64,000 nt of DNA, taken from the NCBI GenBank assembly GCA_964017145.1, contig OZ024843.1, forward strand, positions 1,665,001-1,729,000, read 5' to 3'. Below the pieces are notes generated by a model. It saw nothing but the letters and a program-made list of their open reading frames with translations. It was not told where the DNA came from and searched no databases. The translations under genes were made by a program, and so were the position numbers. The DNA is from Agrocybe praecox. Taxonomy: Eukaryota; Basidiomycota; Agaricomycetes; Agaricales; Agrocybaceae. The stretch's first letter is position 1. Each line of letters opens with the position of its first letter. Shown piece after piece: positions 39,270-49,404 of the stretch.

Positions 39270-41044
39270 TCATTCGACTTTTTTTTGCGTTTGCTTTGCT
39301 CGTGTTTTGGGGGGCCTCCCAACCGACCTTATAGGTTTCGGTCGGAATTCATCTTCATCCTCGTTATCCCTGCTTATCCTTTTTCTTTTTGCTGCTGCCG
39401 GCAGGTTGGTAAAATTGGGTTTTAATGGTTCGTTTGGCCTATCGTTCAGACTGTTTATATGTCTCCACATCGCTCTGCCCACGTTAGCGTTATTTCGAAT
39501 GTCTTTGAATTCTTCTCGAATAGTCCGCCTCAGAGAATATATCGCTCTGGCTTTTACTGGGAAACTCTCTCTGCGTAAAACGAACAAAAGCACACCTGCG
39601 CGAGACACTCCAGGTTAGTAATGCATCAAAGTCCGCTTCAAAAACGCACCCATAAAGATGAATTCCACTGGTGAGATCCTGTGTTGTATTTTCTTGAACG
39701 CGTCGTTGTATGTATCAGTTGACGCTAATACCCAGATGCCCCGAAGGACACCATCAATATCTTCTTGGAACTGTTTTGGTGGCTCGTCCACTCGGTCCAT
39801 CCATTTCTCTAGCTTTTGTGCAGTGGGAAGGACTTCATCGGGATAACAGTCACAACAATAAACCATGTACGCGACATTTTGGAAGTCCCGAGCGCGTTTC
39901 GTGTCCCATTCGAGTTTGTCCGCTAAACCTTCGTCGTGCGTGACATGTTTGTTTTCCAGTTGGGCTATCCATCTGCATCACGTTTATAAAGACGCTGAGA
40001 TAACCATAACAAAAAGATACATACTCTGCCCATGGAGAAGAAATTGCCTGTAGTTTTTCTACAGAGCGACGATAACTTAATTATTCCGTCATCATGGGAT
40101 GTTAAATTTTCATACCTGCTGCTGTCAATGGCATGCCCAATTGAACTCTCTGGAAAATTTCTCGTTCTGTCCCTGGTTCTATTCCGCGATACTCGACTAC
40201 ACAAACGGGCGTGAGACGACACGGCCTAATCAATGGCAAATTCATCTGTATGCACCTACTGTCACTTTCTTTTCCTGAAAGGTCTTCTTGAATTGTGCAG
40301 GTAGCTCAGGACGCGACGATTTTGGTGGCGTTGTAAACCAGTATTTCTTGTTGTTCCTGCTGTCCTTATCTGGTCCTAGTCAGCCTACAGCTACTGAGGA
40401 ACTTGGATTCTGGAAGAACTAACGAGGTATCTATATAAGTCGCGTCAATTCTTTGTATCTTACGTGCTCAATTCAGTTGAAAGTACTCACTTGTCCGTCA
40501 AAGAATTTCTGTATTGAGGTTAGACGCTATTGAGAAGAAAAATATCAGTAATAGTGATCCAGACAACATGCCTTGAACACTCACCTGTTTGCCATCTACG
40601 CATGTCCGAACCTCTGCTCCATCGTCATCTTTCTGAACAGCGAAAATAACCGGAGGTATTATGAAATTGCGGAATATAGAATCGATGAGGGCAATTTGTT
40701 TCGTTTCTGGCCACACAACGTCTGAAGTAGGTTCAGTAGGCAATCTATATGAAATCGAGGGAAGATGGACCTCTCTGGTATGGCGGGTTGATGTCTATTT
40801 CTCCCTCGTGGATCATCGCTGGAATATGTTAGTGCAATCTTCAATACGTTCAATACGAAGGAATAAAAAATTGCTCACAGTGAAGCTTCGCCGTTGTCAG
40901 TATATTTATCTCGGGTGGCTGCAATGGTGTGTCATAGACTCCTTCCTGGTCTGCTTCCAGTGTAAAATCATCGGAGTCGAGTTCGTCGACTTCAGCGCCG
41001 TCATTATCAGCTTTTATCGCATCTATAGCAATATGGTCCGACAT
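39270..41044 (-). CDS. DUF262 (GmrS/ParB-like NTPase fold) domain protein
   Basis: Protein with a DUF262 domain, the ParB/Srx-like NTPase fold known from bacterial GmrSD restriction enzymes. Relatives exist in fungi but have no settled function. ATG 41042-41044 (MSDHIAIDAI) opens an acidic N-terminus. The domain is spread over short exons: GEIDINPPYQR (about 40800), DVVWPETKQIALIDSIFRNF (about 40727-40665), IIPPVIFAV, then CVDGKQRLTSIQKFFDG joined across an intron (about 40598 and 40530), which holds the DGxQR catalytic-type motif. KYWFTTPPKSSRPELPAQFK and IFQRVQLGMPLTAAG follow. The last exons carry WMDRVDEPPKQFQEDIDGVL (about 39812-39755) and a basic Lys/Arg-rich tail (PPKTRAKQTQKK), perhaps a nuclear signal. 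No HNH (DUF1524) nuclease motif is seen. The stop is TGA 39270-39272. Confidence 0.82.
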
Positions 41045-41278
41045 TGCAGATAGAAGAAGTCGGTGATATGCTGTAAAAAAGAATGGGTTCAAGGGAGAGA
41101 GAGAAAAGTCCTTCAAGCCGGGCTTGGGCCGCACTGCCAATGTTTAAAGTTATTTCCTTAATTAGGCAGAATTATGTTAACCGCCGAACACTGCGCCGTA
41201 AGTGACTTTACTAATAAATGACTCTTGTTTTCGACCACCAAATTGTGTTGCTCGCAAGACTTGTATAGAAAGTTGGCA
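41045..41278. promoter_or_regulatory. Divergent promoter, DUF262 gene / unrecognised gene
   Basis: A 234 bp gap between two ATGs pointing away from each other; it must serve both genes. It contains AT-rich stretches (for example TTAATTAGG near 41158-41166). No specific factor site can be assigned. Confidence 0.4.
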
Positions 41279-42765
41279 ATGGGCTCTGACACTACAAAGA
41301 TACCTTTACCGGACTTTCTGAAACTCCTCACTTCTAACAATGTCCCTGTCCCAAAAGCTATGTCTATCGCTGGTAAAGTGTTCGTTTTCGTAATAAAGAT
41401 TTGTCTCGCAACAACTAACGGGATGTCACTTTTTGGACTGCAGGTACAAGGAATATAATACACCAACCACATTATCTACTCTTACGGACAAGAAGCTCAT
41501 AAGCCTTGGATTAGTCATTCAGGAAGAACGCAAGGCAGTTCTGGGTGCTTTGCGGAAGGCTGGATATACCAGCAAAGTTAGTAAAGTCCAGGTTTCACCT
41601 TCATCAGTTGAAGCTTCCGGAAGTAAAGCACCATTAGGATCTCCTACATCTATCCAACCAAACGCGGTGGACGTGCTGGTATTTGCCATGGTTTCATACC
41701 AGAAATCTAGCCCTCATAATAGACTTTTTAGATAACACCCACAAAGCGAAAACGAAAGAAACCAGACGACGTGAATGAATTCCTCCCAGAAGAACCTCCT
41801 GAAGAAACAGAAGATAAAAACAGTCACGATTTCGGCGAGATATTAGATGAAACCGTGTGTCACGTAATTCAATCGAGAGTATCTGGGATCCTAACGCAGA
41901 AGACAGAGTTTAATCGATGTATATGCGGTCATAAATCGTGCACCAGTCATGATGGCCTGGGCAACTCTAGTGGCAGAGCGTATGCATTTTACTAGAGATG
42001 AAGCATTGAGTATAGGTGAACGACACTTCATCACAAATAATATATTATATGCTAAACGTATTGCAGCATCTGTGTACACCGAATTAAATGCAGTAACAAA
42101 AGGAGTATCACTTGGACTATACGACAAAGATAAAGAACGAGGGAAAGAAGCTGTTAAGCATGGTTCTCAACCTTATGTGGAACTCATGGGCCGGAGGTAT
42201 GTATTTTCCAAGCCTCCCTATGGCATCCAACCCTCATTTACAATATTTGCCGACAGAGTGTACGTTCCATGATAAAACTCGTCGTTATAAATGACCTTAC
42301 GGTTTCTATAGACCGCTTTACCGGACGCAAGCAGGCCAATGGCGTGCTCTATCTAATGGAAATCCAGTGTCTGCAGGATCCGCATTTTCCTACATATCTC
42401 GAGCATTTCGTCAACGAACGCCACATATCGTGGGTGCCATGAAATTATTAGTGAATAGTTACACCCCTCAAGAATTAAATCAGAAGGCTTGGTCTTTATA
42501 CGCCGAATTTCGACCGAAGGCCAACGAATGGGGGAAACGTTCTGAAATCTACTGCAAGACCATACTAGCACTGCGGAAAAGGGGGACTGAAACTGCCCCA
42601 AAGGAGCTCTCACCTGTCAAGCCGATACAGCAGGACAGTGAACCTGATGAACCGGACTATAAAAAAATTAGAAGCCTGACAGTGGAAGAGTATGAGGCGG
42701 CCTTAGACTTGGATACGACGTTCGACAATGTCAATCTTGATTTTTTGGACACACCAAAATGCTAA
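41279..42765 (+). CDS. Unrecognised protein with SAM-like N-terminal helical domain
   Basis: I do not recognise this family by name. ATG 41279-41281 (MGSDTTKIPLPDFLKLLTSN) begins a compact helical region of about 65 residues. It continues across one intron as EYNTPTTLSTLTDKKLISLG and EERKAVLGALRKAGY, a pattern like a SAM or helix-hairpin domain. An acidic linker follows (EEPPEETEDKNSHDFGE). Then comes a well-ordered helical block: PVMMAWATLVAERMHFTRDE, ALSIASVYTELNAVTKGVSL, GSQPYVELMGRRPLYR, and GQWRALSNGNPVSAGSAFSY followed by ISRAFRQRTPHIVGAM. An acidic tail ends LDFLDTPKC with TAA 42763-42765. Four or five introns are needed; the exon joining at about 42000-42065 and 42196-42312 is by eye. 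There is no signal peptide or membrane helix. The clean exon joins argue for a real conserved gene, and the acidic C-terminus leaves a nuclear role possible. Confidence 0.75.
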
Positions 42766-42992
42766 AGTATGATGTAGAATAAACATACCTGAATTGTACT
42801 ATACACGGACGTATCAAACAATATAGTTGGATAAAAGTCGAAACCATAAATATAATCCTGCCATAGACATGTATACTTTTGGGAACAGTCTAAATAGCGT
42901 CCATTTAGTATATGGGCGGAAGAGTAAGTCTAACCAGTCCAATATTCAAAAGCTATCCTAAATGGCTTTAGTAAAGATAACAAGACATTCGT

Positions 42993-44556
42993 TTAGAGCT
43001 TCTTGATGATAGCAGCAGTGAAGTCGGAAGTCGATGCTGAGCCACCCATGTCAGCGGTACGAACTTTGCCTTCGTTGATAACACCGAAGGTGGCGCTGGC
43101 GATGTTGTTGGCAAGGTTGTCCAAACTAAAGGATATGTAAGAAGATATTCTTTATACTACAATATCCTGTGCTTACCCAAGGTGACGAAGCATCATGGTA
43201 GCACTGAGGATCATGGCAGTAGGGTTGGCCCGGTTAGTTCCCATGATGTCAGAAGCGACGTGACGGCATCCGGGTTCGAAAAGTGCGTATTCCTGTATTA
43301 TTTTCTTCAGCCCCACAAATATACACTTTTTGTGTCATAACTTACCCGTCCAACATTGCATCCAGGAACGATGCCGGGTCCACCGACGAGGGCAGCGCCA
43401 ATGTTGGAAACAATAGCACCATACAAGTTAGGCATGACCATGACGTCAAATTGACCGGGACGAGCAACCAATTGCATAGAGCTAGCAACGACAACGACGG
43501 TCAAATGATTGTGTTTAACATGAAAGGAAAGGAATCATACGTGTTGTCGACAATCATATCATTGAATTCAATGCCTGCTGACTTGTATTCTTCAGCTACC
43601 CTTCGGAAAGTGTTGAGGAAGAGACCGTCTCCGAGCTTCATGATGTTGGCCTTGTGCACACAAGTAACTTTCTGCAAACATCGTGAGTGTGTGTTCAATA
43701 ATAGTGGTCATCCATACGATCCCACCTTACGGTTGTTCTTGAGGGCGAAATCGAATGCGAAACGGGAAATTCTCTCGGCCTTAGCCCGGGTGGAGACCTT
43801 CAAGCTCTCAACAACACCTGGGTAACTCTGGTGTTCCAGGCCAGAGTATTCGCCCTCAGTGTTCTCACGAATAATAGCAAAATCGACGTTCGCGTGTCTG
43901 GTGGGGAATCCAGGAAGAGACTTGCAGAGAACAACGGAAGCATATATGTCGAGTTGTTGACGCATGGCAACGTTCCACGAAATGTGACCAGACTGAGAAA
44001 TGGGGGTAAAAAGGATTCCTGCGTTTGAGTTAGAGATGTATTCGATGATTGGGAAGTTGAACGCAAGGTACCTTTGAGTCCGACGCGGTTGCGCTTCAAG
44101 CTGTCCATCGCTTGCTTGAAGAGGGCTTCGCCCTGGGATGACACCCCGGAAACATCATATTGATCCCACTCAATGGGTGCGTTGACATACTCGAAGATTT
44201 CTTTGACTGAGTCTGTGATCTCAGCACCGATACCGTCTCCGGGAATTAACGTCACCTATCGGGAGCGTTAGCGATAAGTGACGCTTTGATCAGAGAATTG
44301 ACGAACAGTGTAGACACCGCCATACTTGGTGGAAGGCTACGTGCGTTGGGGGTAAATAATACGACTCAGGAATCGTTTTTTTTTTTAAAAACCTACTCTA
44401 TCAGTGACTTTTGGGAAACCCGCTGAAAGGGTGGTAGCTGTCCTCTAGATAAGAATGAAAAAGACCAGTCAGAGATGAAAAAGACAGAAACGTTCATATG
44501 CATACTGATTGAGCAAGGAGCGGGCGGGAAACGGCGGAGAAGGCGTTGCGCAACAT
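42993..44556 (-). CDS. IDH1: NAD-dependent isocitrate dehydrogenase subunit 1, mitochondrial
   Basis: TCA-cycle enzyme subunit (isocitrate to 2-oxoglutarate, NAD+), regulatory-type IDH1 in fungi. ATG 44554-44556 gives [17 protein letters not shown], an Arg/Ser/Ala-rich mitochondrial presequence, in a short first exon. Then come [18 protein letters not shown] (about 44260-44205), [30 protein letters not shown] (about 43965-43910), [19 protein letters not shown] (about 43880-43820), [34 protein letters not shown] (about 43680-43625) and [20 protein letters not shown] (about 43450-43390). The C-terminus is [13 protein letters not shown] with TAA 42993-42995. IDH1-type features such as VVESLKV and [11 protein letters not shown] favour IDH1 over IDH2. 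About six introns. Confidence 0.94.
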
Positions 44557-44771
44557 CACAGACGTTGGCAGTGAATGGGTAGTAGTCAAGAAAGAAAAAA
44601 AGATCCGATGCACGAACGGACTCAGGCCGCGCTCAGCGCGTCACAGGAACCACGTGGCGGCTGTTTTTCACGCGACATCGCGAATGACTTTGATTTATTT
44701 TAATTTACAAATTACGCGACTCCGAGTAGTTCAGAGTTAAAAGTCACTGTCTCTCCTTTGCGACCTCCATC
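44557..44771. promoter_or_regulatory. Divergent promoter, IDH1 / alpha-beta hydrolase
   Basis: A 215 bp gap between divergent ATGs. It contains a single CACGTG E-box palindrome at 44651-44656 and GC-rich sequence around 44620-44690. It probably drives both genes. Confidence 0.45.
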
Positions 44772-46722
44772 ATGATTCTCGACATTTCAGAACATCCTCA
44801 CCCCAAAAGACCTACTCATTGGTCCTATTATGTCGTGCTCATCATGGCCGTTGTGCCCCTCTGGTCTGCGGTTCCATTGGCTTGGTTATTCGCCGGCTAT
44901 TCACTTTACTGGGGCACCTGGATTTCCTACGGTCCATTGGGGAGAGCTCTGCTTTTCATTTCTTGCTGCGAGGTAAGCATATTATCCTGTTATCCTCTCT
45001 AATTTTTCATTGTCTAAGATGCAACTTCTCAGGTCGTTTTTAGTATTTATTATGTTCATCTTGCGCGTCAGGTTTCTGGTCCATCACCCTATGGAGCAGG
45101 GGATCCTGCTGAAATACAAACGGCTTACATTCGCATGCTGAAGGCAGGCTTAGCCAACCTTCCAGAAGACGGCGGCGACATTGAAACACTGTTCGTAGAC
45201 AGGCCGGGCAGTCCTGCCGAGACGATCACTCAACTCGAACGGCACGACCATCGGGCTATAGACTTCCGTCACGCACTGAGAACCTGGTTTTGCAAAGTTC
45301 CCTGGTCTTCCATCAAGCTCTTAGAGGTGCAAAAATGGCTTTACTGGGCAATGTATAACGAAGAGCTTCCTCCTGTTGATAGCATTCCGGAGACCCATCA
45401 AAAAGCTCTTGACGAGGCCGTGGCACTATTGCAGAAACGAGTGGGATGCAAAATAGGAGAAGGGACCGACCCGGACATCGTCCCCATCCGCCTTACCATT
45501 GACAAAATTAATGTCCAATGGAGGCCGCTCACGTTCTATGCCTTTGTCTGTTCAATCAATTGGGCCTTGAAACAGCTTTATGCCTTACATTGGAACCTCC
45601 AGTACGGACACTCGGATGGTCTCGAGTAAGTCTCCTTGAATATCCCATGTCTTTCAATAATTTCATGACTTCTTTTAGATATCTCCTAAGAATTCCGGCT
45701 GAATGGGATCCTGTTAATTCTCCTCGCCCTGTTATATTTATTCATGGGCTCGGGCTTGGACTCCTCCAGTACCATACAGTCATTGGACACCTAAAGAGTG
45801 AATTTCCAGACCGCCCCATTCTAATTCCTCTACAACCTCAAATCAGCCAAAACGTCTTTCACCCAGATTATCTTGAACCACCTACGCGGCATCAAATGGC
45901 AGATCGAATAGCCGCCTTGCTGCAACGTTTAGGTTGGGTTTCCTTGGTCTCAGAAGAAGAGCCACAATGTGAAGAGGAAAAAGAAGTGGCATCATCTCTT
46001 ATTGGCGCCTCGCAGCGGGGTGTCACGATCGTCAGCCATTCCAAGTTTGTGGACTCTTGCTTCAGAATTCAAATATGCACTATGCTAAATATATTGTTTT
46101 TAGCGGAACTTACATTCATGCGTGGATACTGAAGAGCTACCCTGATATTGTTGCCAGATCGTGTTTTGTTGATCCGGTAACTTTCTGTGGCTGGGAGGGT
46201 GGTTCGTATATTTTTGTTATACGTCCCTCCAAGTCTCGGTTGCCTGATCAAATTTTACGCAGACGTATGCTATAATTTCTTCTATAGACCGTGCCAAACG
46301 GTAAGTATTTTTTCGCTGTAAAAAAAGATCACTAACATATTTCGTGTCCAGGGGATGGAAATGTTAATGCGATATTTTGTGGGTACAGAGCTTGGAGTCG
46401 TCAACCTTCTTCAACGGCGTTTCTGTTGGACGGCAAACTCCCTCTGGTTTGAAGAAATCCCTGATGGAAGAGACTACGATAAAACCCTCTTTCTCTTAGG
46501 AGGGAAAGATGACATAGTTAACCCAGAGGTGAATTGATTTTGTCATATAATATGAAAGGTTGTGCTGACGGCTAACAACAGCGTATTAAAAAGTATCTGC
46601 ATTCTCATGGCGCACGCAAAAACCTCTGGTACGATCCAGATGGCCGACACGGTCAAGCCCTAATGATTGGCAGCAAAGGCCTACAAGAAATCATTCATTG
46701 GTTGTCACAAAACGAACTATAG
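44772..46722 (+). CDS. Membrane-anchored alpha/beta hydrolase
   Basis: Alpha/beta-hydrolase-fold protein with an N-terminal membrane region; the substrate is unknown. ATG 44772-44774 (MILDISEHPHPKRP) is followed by two hydrophobic segments (YYVVLIMAVVPLWSAVPLAW and the following LFAGYSLYWG region), so it is probably ER- or membrane-bound with the catalytic part C-terminal. The hydrolase core starts RPVIFIHGLGLGLLQY (about 45727-45775, the oxyanion-hole HG). The nucleophile motif GxSxG-like SHSNGTYIHAW is split by an intron (about 46036 and 46105). Candidate acid and His are in FLLGGKDDIVNP (about 46492) and YDPDGRHGQALM (about 46632-46668). The stop is TAG 46720-46722. Six or so introns; the protein is about 540 residues. 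The S-H-S-N-G elbow is a variant of GxSxG. Confidence 0.83.
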
Positions 46723-46903
46723 AACACGGATTATAATGACTATGCAAATTTATCTGACGATACAACGCGCTAATTGGATATCCCAACTAATCTAATGACA
46801 GACACTATCTATTGACGGTTTCCTTGCTGCATCCATTTCCCTCGCAATTTCGATACCCCTTCATTCAATGTACTATTTACTGGGAACTACCGTATGATCC
46901 AAA

Positions 46904-48145
46904 TTATTCGCATAATATTTTCTTTGCATTGTTTCCCATAACTCCCTCTAACTTCCCTATGTCTTCGGCAAAGTAGTTTTCTAGATTAGTGGTAAACCAC
47001 TCCACCATGTCCCTACTTACAGCTATAGAATAGAAGTAGAATCCACAATACAATGATGTCAAATAAAACACACTTGAGAGGTCTATACTCCACTCACCTG
47101 GAAAATCCGTACCAAATAAAATGTGGTCTGAAGGTACAAACTTTTCCATTGCGGCCAAGTTCGATTCATAAGCACTTAGAGCGCTGTCGTAATAGAATGT
47201 CTTGAAGTCTTCTAGGATTTCTTCCGGCGTCAGCGAGCATCCCATGTGGTGAGATAGGACTGCAACACGAGGTGCCAGAAACAGAACATTCCCGCCCAAA
47301 TGTGCTAGGATAAATTTAATATTTGGGAATTTACGCTTCTTTCCAGTTACGACCAGATGTGCAGCAGCTTTGAACGTCTCATTTGGGACCTGGATTCTTT
47401 GAAATATGAAGTTGTCCGAGTCACAAAAACACACAATTATATTCACTTGCCTCAGAGATAGGAAGACCTAGAAATGGGTGAGGAAATGGGGTTGAAGAGG
47501 GTGTTTGGCTTCCATGTATGAATACTACAGCTCGTCTTCTGTTCAACTCCTCCCAGATAGGATTGTAGCAGTCATCCCCAATATATTCTGTAATGGTGTG
47601 TCAACGCAATGTCTCCAAAAATGCTTCGGGAGATACAAACTGGCGGATGGGCCTTCGCCGTAAGACGAGGCCAGGGATACGCCTTGTGCGTGTAGATGAT
47701 CCAATGCGTACGCCATTTCTTCGAGACAGCCTGAAAATAAATGGACAAAATAAAATTTGTTGTATTCGGAAGATGTATATTAGCATAATAAATTACCATC
47801 GATATCGTCCAAGAATGGGACGGTAGCGAAAAAACCAAAACGACCAGGATGACTGCAACATATATCTGCCACGAAAGTATTTCTTTTTCTAGAGATGGAA
47901 CGGTTTTCTTCGCTTACTGAGCCACTAGAAATTGCAGGAAAAGACAGCATTGCCATGTCTATTTTCATTGCATCCATCGCACGGAGGCTAACCTCTGGTG
48001 ACCACGGAAGATTTTCTTTAGGAGTTACCCATCCAACATCTGCATTGGACTTCTCTTTGGCCAGGTCTGGGGGAAAATAGTGATGATGAATATCAATACA
48101 GCAGGAGGGTATGTGACTACCAAGAAGCCCAAATGCGAAGGCCAT
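46904..48145 (-). CDS. Amidohydrolase-2 family decarboxylase (ACMSD/6-MSA decarboxylase-like)
   Basis: Zinc-dependent TIM-barrel enzyme of the amidohydrolase-2 group, which decarboxylates small aromatic or unsaturated acids (ACMSD, 6-methylsalicylate and salicylate decarboxylases). I chose ATG 48143-48145 (MAFAFGLLGSHIPSC); the reading frame is open further upstream only from a TTG. Metal ligands appear in IDIHHHYFPPDL (about 48095), in IFIHGSQTP (about 47525), in KFILAHLGGN (about 47315-47285) and in ILFGTDFP (about 47125-47100). The middle part reads HPGRFGFFATVPFLDDID, then EEMAYALDHLHAQGVSLASS. The stop is TAA 46904-46906. Six or so introns; about 335 residues. Next to it on the same strand is an SDR with a gap of only 117 bp, so the two might act on related substrates. 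Confidence 0.85.
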
Positions 48146-48262
48146 GAAAGTTTGCGGTGGAAGCTTTGGGTGTTCACATTCAGGATCCAAAGACCAGGAT
48201 CATTTCGAGAAGCATTTGAGTTTGAATTTATTACATATAAGTTACAGGAATTACTTTACTCT

Positions 48263-49263
48263 TTATTCCTTCCTGAAGGGCTTGCATTCCTCAGAATCCC
48301 AGCTCACAAACTGTCCACTCATAGATTTAGGAGCTCGCAGGGACAATGTGGCGATGACATGTCCACAGTCTTCTGGTTTAACCAGTTTGCCATCGGTATG
48401 CACCTGAAGGAATTTCTTGTGGTCTTCCTCGGACATGTGGGCACCTCCGAAGGCACGAAGAGTGCTTTGCATCTGGAAGAATAATGCCAATTAAAACAAA
48501 ACGATATACGGAGAGTTGAAACCTTCTTACTCCGGTGTCCACCATCCCAGGACGTACTGCGACGCTGGTTACATCAGGTTCTTCTTCACCGAGGGTCCTA
48601 TCATGCCGTAATTAGGAAAATAGTAAAAAAAAAAGGCAGCGAGTTCATGCTTACCTGCAAAGTGAATTCATTGCCGCCTTCGAAGCATTATAAGGCCCCC
48701 AGCCCCCAGTACCCTTCACAGCAGCACCAGAGCTGACAAAAACGACGCGTCCGCCAAAGGAGCTTTTACGCAAATAGGGTAGAGCGGCCGTAACGGCTGT
48801 GATGAGAGAGAAAAAGTTGACGTCAAAATGCTTCTTCCAGGATTCCAGAGGTGTATCGTCCCCGATGCGGCAGAGAGGATCCAGAGTGCCTGCATTGAGA
48901 ATAATACCATCGATTCCCTGATACTGAGAAGCGCCGAAGGATATGGCATTGGATAATGCCTTTTCGTCCGTACTATGCCGGATATCATCGCCAGAGATAA
49001 GAAAACAATCAGATACAGGTTGCTGCAGCGACTAACACATCACACTCTACGATAAGTAGAGAGCCTGATTCCAGTTGAACTAGTTCCGGAGTACGAGATC
49101 TTGAGATAGCGACAACATTGGCGTTGAATTCCTGGAGAAGAAAACGGGTGACTGCAAGGCCAATCCCTCTGGTGGCGCGGTCAGTTGAAATAAAATATAA
49201 AATACTTTAAAAAAGAAATACAGACTTGGAAGCACCTGTAACAACGACAGTTTGTTTCAACAT
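48263..49263 (-). CDS. Short-chain dehydrogenase/reductase (IRC24/sepiapterin-reductase-like)
   Basis: NAD(P)-dependent oxidoreductase with a Rossmann fold. ATG 49261-49263 (MLKQTVVVTGASKGIGLAV) contains the TGxxxGIG cofactor loop, with an intron splitting the Lys codon (AA, then AGGGATT). Further motifs are GIILNAGTLDP (about 48910-48880, NAG), VVFVSSGAA (catalytic Ser, about 48740) and YNASKAAMNSL (catalytic Tyr-xxx-Lys, about 48690-48660). AVRPGMVDTGMQ follows. The C-terminus MSGQFVSWDSEE is like the yeast Irc24/YIR035C benzil-reductase group. The stop is TAA 48263-48265. The catalytic tetrad looks complete; about 255 residues. It ends 117 bp upstream of the amidohydrolase gene on the same strand and is divergent from PDB1. 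Confidence 0.88.
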
Positions 49264-49404
49264 ATTTTATTCTTCGGAGATGAGAGAGGATTGAATCTCG
49301 CTTGTCACTGGTGCGGCTGCCCAAAAAGGAAACCCCATGCAAAAAGAAGGTGACCTGGCGTCAAAAAATTGGGACAGTAATCTCCTCCTCCGTCAACTAC
49401 GACC
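49264..49404. promoter_or_regulatory. Compact divergent promoter, SDR / PDB1
   Basis: Only 141 bp separate the start codons of the SDR and pyruvate dehydrogenase E1 beta, so the two genes must share a very compact bidirectional promoter. No defined TATA or factor site is seen. Confidence 0.4.

Noticed and set aside
48146..48190. Longer amidohydrolase start
   Set aside because: The upstream open frame begins at TTG; ATG 48143-48145 is the first true start before the IDIHHH metal motif.
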